From Treponema sp. (GTDB taxonomy: Bacteria > Spirochaetota > Spirochaetia > Treponematales > Treponemataceae), in contig DMQP01000156.1 of the NCBI GenBank assembly GCA_003455655.1, positions 1 through 5,077 on the forward strand: a stretch of DNA of 5,077 bases. Direction: 5' to 3'. The position numbers and the translations under genes were made by a program. The notes under the pieces are model-generated. The model was not told the origin of the DNA. It worked only from the letters and a program-made list of their open reading frames with translations, and did not search any database. Positions 3,528-5,077 of this stretch are shown here, piece by piece. How positions within the stretch are numbered: the first letter of the stretch is position 1; every line of letters begins with the position of its first letter.

Positions 3528-5077
3528 ATGGTCATTGCTATTGACGGACCTGCGGGAACAGGAAAAAGTACAGTCGCACATCAAGTTGCCCAAGATTTAG
3601 GTATTACCTTTTTAAATAGTGGCAGTTTTTACCGCGCACTTGCACTTGCACTTTTAGACGAAGGTCTTTCTTTGGAAGATGAAGAAGCGGTTATGAATTT
3701 TGTAAAAAAGCAAAAGCTGGACTACAAAAATTCTCACCTTATTCTTAATGGAAAAGATGTAGAAGAAAAGCTGCACCAAGATAAAGTTGATGCTGTTGTT
3801 TCTCAAGTGTCTGCAATTGTTCCGTTAAGACATTTTGTAAACGACCGCATGCGAGAGATTGTAAAAAGTCTCGATGTAATTTGTGAGGGAAGAGACATGA
3901 CAACAGTGGTCTTTCCTCAGGCTGAACACAAGTTCTACTTGGATGCAAGTATTGATGTTCAGGCGGAACGACGCTTCAAGCAGGGGGTGAGTGGACTTAC
4001 CCTTGAAGAAATAAAGGAAGCAATTCGTAAGCGAGATGAAATGGATCGCAACAAAGCTGAGGGTTCCCTTAAAAAAGCAGATGATGCTATCTATATTGAC
4101 ACATCGCACTTGACCATATCGCAGGTTTGTGAAATAATAGAGACCAAAACTAACTTAAAAGGGTTTACTATGGAACAGAAGGAAGTGGAAGAGAATGGTG
4201 CCAACGGCTCCGACAACATTTACACACAATTAGAAGCATCTATTAACAAAATGGAGCCAGTCGAAAACGGTCACAATGTTCAGGGTACCGTTGTCGAAGT
4301 ATCAGAAGACACCGTGTTCGTTGACGTGGGTTGCAAATCAGAAGGAAAAATTCCTCTGGTAGAATTCCGCGGTGAAGAACCAAAAGTAGGTGACACGATT
4401 ACCGTATTCCTTATCAATCAGTTTGGTAAAAACGGTCCCGAAGTCTCAAAGCTCCGCGCAGATGAAAAACGTTTGTGGGAAGAGTTAAAAACTGCATTTG
4501 ACGAAAAGAAGCCTGTTGAAGGTATTATTACTTCACTTACTAAAGGCGGATATATGGTTGACCTTGGTGGCGGAATCAACGCATTCCTTCCCATCAGTCA
4601 GTCTGACAGCCAGAAGGTTGAAAAAGAAGACAAACTGCTTAACCTTAAGAGCAAGTTCTATGTTGAACGCTTGTATTCTAACGGTAAGCGCAATGTTGTG
4701 GTTAACCGCCGCAAGTATCTTGAAGAACAGATTAACACTAACCGCGACAAATTCTTTGCAGAAGTAAAAATTGGAGACACCGTTAAGGGAACCGTTAAGA
4801 GCTTTACAAGCTTTGGTGCTTTCATTGACTTGGGTGGATTCGATGGTCTTTTGCACATCAATGATATGAGCTGGGGTCATGTTACTCGTCCCAAAGATTT
4901 TGTTAAAAAGGGTCAGGAAATAGAACTTAAAGTTATTCGCCTTGATCCCGATGGAAAGAGAATTAATCTTTCTCTCAAGCACTTCACTGAAGATCCTTGG
5001 GTTCACTTCGAAGAAAAGTACCATGTTAACGATATAGTTAAAGGTAAGGTTACAAAACTTACAGACTTTGGTGCATT
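3528..5077 (+). CDS. cmk/rpsA: Cytidylate kinase fused in frame to 30S ribosomal protein S1 (3' end outside window)
   Basis: One frame runs from ATG 3528 to the window edge (516 codons) with no stop. Residues 1-214 are a complete CMP/dCMP kinase: P-loop GPAGTGKS (7-14), SGSFYR (31-36) of the CMP site, the CMP-binding insert (about 63-100), EGRDMTTVVFP (120-130), and the lid and base-binding segment KRDEMDRNK (168-176). Residues 215-516 are S1: an N-terminal helix resembling the S2-docking helix of E. coli S1 (YTQLEASINKME, 232-243), OB-fold repeat 1 (about 248-309), repeat 2 (about 328-395), repeat 3 (about 412-486, with SFGAFIDLGGFDGLLHI) and the start of repeat 4 (from 499). The frame was checked codon by codon: ATG 3528 and the S1 methionine codon at 4170 are in the same phase, with only sense codons between. 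I recall a similar annotation in Treponema pallidum. A full-length product would join dCTP/CTP precursor supply to the ribosome, but separate S1 synthesis is also possible. Confidence 0.93.
   Translation, partial: MVIAIDGPAGTGKSTVAHQVAQDLGITFLNSGSFYRALALALLDEGLSLEDEEAVMNFVKKQKLDYKNSHLILNGKDVEEKLHQDKVDAVVSQVSAIVPLRHFVNDRMREIVKSLDVICEGRDMTTVVFPQAEHKFYLDASIDVQAERRFKQGVSGLTLEEIKEAIRKRDEMDRNKAEGSLKKADDAIYIDTSHLTISQVCEIIETKTNLKGFTMEQKEVEENGANGSDNIYTQLEASINKMEPVENGHNVQGTVVEVSEDTVFVDVGCKSEGKIPLVEFRGEEPKVGDTITVFLINQFGKNGPEVSKLRADEKRLWEELKTAFDEKKPVEGIITSLTKGGYMVDLGGGINAFLPISQSDSQKVEKEDKLLNLKSKFYVERLYSNGKRNVVVNRRKYLEEQINTNRDKFFAEVKIGDTVKGTVKSFTSFGAFIDLGGFDGLLHINDMSWGHVTRPKDFVKKGQEIELKVIRLDPDGKRINLSLKHFTEDPWVHFEEKYHVNDIVKGKVTKLTDFGA
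4110..4138 (+). promoter_or_regulatory. Candidate sigma70-type promoter for rpsA inside the cmk coding sequence
   Basis: TTGACC (4110-4115, five of six matches to TTGACA) and AATAAT (4133-4138, five of six to TATAAT) are separated by exactly 17 bases. TGA at 4130-4132 forms an extended -10 (TGn). Transcription would start near 4145, giving a leader of about 25 bases before the AAAAGGG and ATG of the S1 half. The bases also encode conserved Cmk residues and the DNA is AT-rich, so chance is possible. Confidence 0.35.
4157..4163 (+). promoter_or_regulatory. Candidate internal ribosome binding site for S1
   Basis: AAAAGGG ends 6 bases before the in-frame ATG at 4170, where S1 similarity begins. 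It is a moderate Shine-Dalgarno match at good spacing, and could allow S1 to be started separately from the Cmk-S1 fusion. Confidence 0.4.
4170..5077 (+). CDS. rpsA: Possible separate S1 product from an internal start; S1 domain of the fusion (partial)
   Basis: S1 binds mRNA leaders and helps the 30S subunit load and unfold them. From ATG 4170 the sequence reads like the natural N-terminus of a free S1: an acidic, Asn/Gly-containing lead, a helix (YTQLEASINKME) matching the helix E. coli S1 uses to dock on S2, then OB repeat 1 (GHNVQGTVVEVSEDTVFVDV, at about 4269), repeat 2 (from about 4509, GGYMVDLGGGINAFLP), a VVVNRRKYLEE segment, repeat 3 (from about 4761) and the first 18 residues of repeat 4 (from 5022). 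The order and spacing follow E. coli S1 closely. The frame is continuous with Cmk, so this may be only a domain. The AAAAGGG and promoter-like element upstream are why I list it separately as a possible product. Confidence 0.4.
   Translation, partial: MEQKEVEENGANGSDNIYTQLEASINKMEPVENGHNVQGTVVEVSEDTVFVDVGCKSEGKIPLVEFRGEEPKVGDTITVFLINQFGKNGPEVSKLRADEKRLWEELKTAFDEKKPVEGIITSLTKGGYMVDLGGGINAFLPISQSDSQKVEKEDKLLNLKSKFYVERLYSNGKRNVVVNRRKYLEEQINTNRDKFFAEVKIGDTVKGTVKSFTSFGAFIDLGGFDGLLHINDMSWGHVTRPKDFVKKGQEIELKVIRLDPDGKRINLSLKHFTEDPWVHFEEKYHVNDIVKGKVTKLTDFGA

Larger units (their letters stand above)
3528..4169 (+). other. cmk: Cytidylate kinase domain of the fusion
   Basis: The kinase part is 214 residues, close to free-standing Cmk (E. 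coli 227), so no kinase region is missing. It transfers phosphate from ATP to CMP or dCMP in the cytosol. By alignment to recalled E. coli residues, S31, R36, R122, D123, R169 and D173 match the CMP-site residues S36, R41, R131, D132, R181 and D185. Two differ: T125 replaces the glycine of GRDMG, and K176 replaces R188. The domain ends with the normal C-terminal helix (LTISQVCEIIETKTNL) and has almost no linker before the S1 methionine. Confidence 0.93.

Noticed and set aside
4533..5024. 163-codon open frame on the minus strand opposite S1
   Set aside because: It lies wholly antisense to clear S1 repeats, has no recognisable domain, and is a shadow of the S1 codon pattern.

Overview
This window is a tightly packed bacterial core-gene block. 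Every gene is on the + strand and no transcription terminator is visible. The order is recA (3' part), folK, scpA, scpB, an rluB-type pseudouridine synthase, then one open frame that fuses cytidylate kinase (cmk) to ribosomal protein S1 (rpsA) and runs off the right edge. Base composition is moderately AT-rich. The Cmk-S1 fusion, the protein sequences and the gene order suggest a spirochaete of the genus Treponema or a close relative. That assignment rests on family recall, not on a search.

Layout. Positions 1-795 hold the C-terminal 264 residues of RecA, ending in an alanine/lysine-rich tail. folK (801-1334) follows after 5 bases, and its likely ribosome binding site lies inside the last recA codons. 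After a 33-base gap come scpA (ATG at 1368) and scpB (ATG at 2114), which overlap by 25 bases. scpB in turn overlaps the pseudouridine synthase gene, which most likely starts at TTG 2766. Nine bases after that gene's stop, the Cmk-S1 frame opens at ATG 3528 behind a good ribosome binding site. It has no stop codon through 5077. No gap exceeds 33 bases, and I saw no RNA gene, mobile element, CRISPR array or long repeat.

How the genes relate. RecA does homologous recombination and repair. FolK makes a folate precursor. ScpA and ScpB form the kleisin complex with SMC for chromosome organisation. The RluB-type enzyme modifies 23S rRNA. Cmk phosphorylates CMP/dCMP, and S1 helps the 30S subunit bind mRNA. 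This looks like a housekeeping operon, with translational coupling at several junctions.

The most notable feature is the junction of the Cmk and S1 halves. The reading frame is unbroken across it. The junction also carries an internal ATG (4170), an AAAAGGG ribosome-binding-site candidate, and a promoter-like element (TTGACC, 17-base spacer, extended AATAAT) about 30 bases upstream. Arginine codon choice shifts between the halves in the direction expected if S1 is made in larger amounts. The locus may therefore yield both a ribosome-tethered CMP kinase and free S1. The fusion itself is, as I recall, already annotated in some Treponema genomes. The dual-expression idea is my inference.
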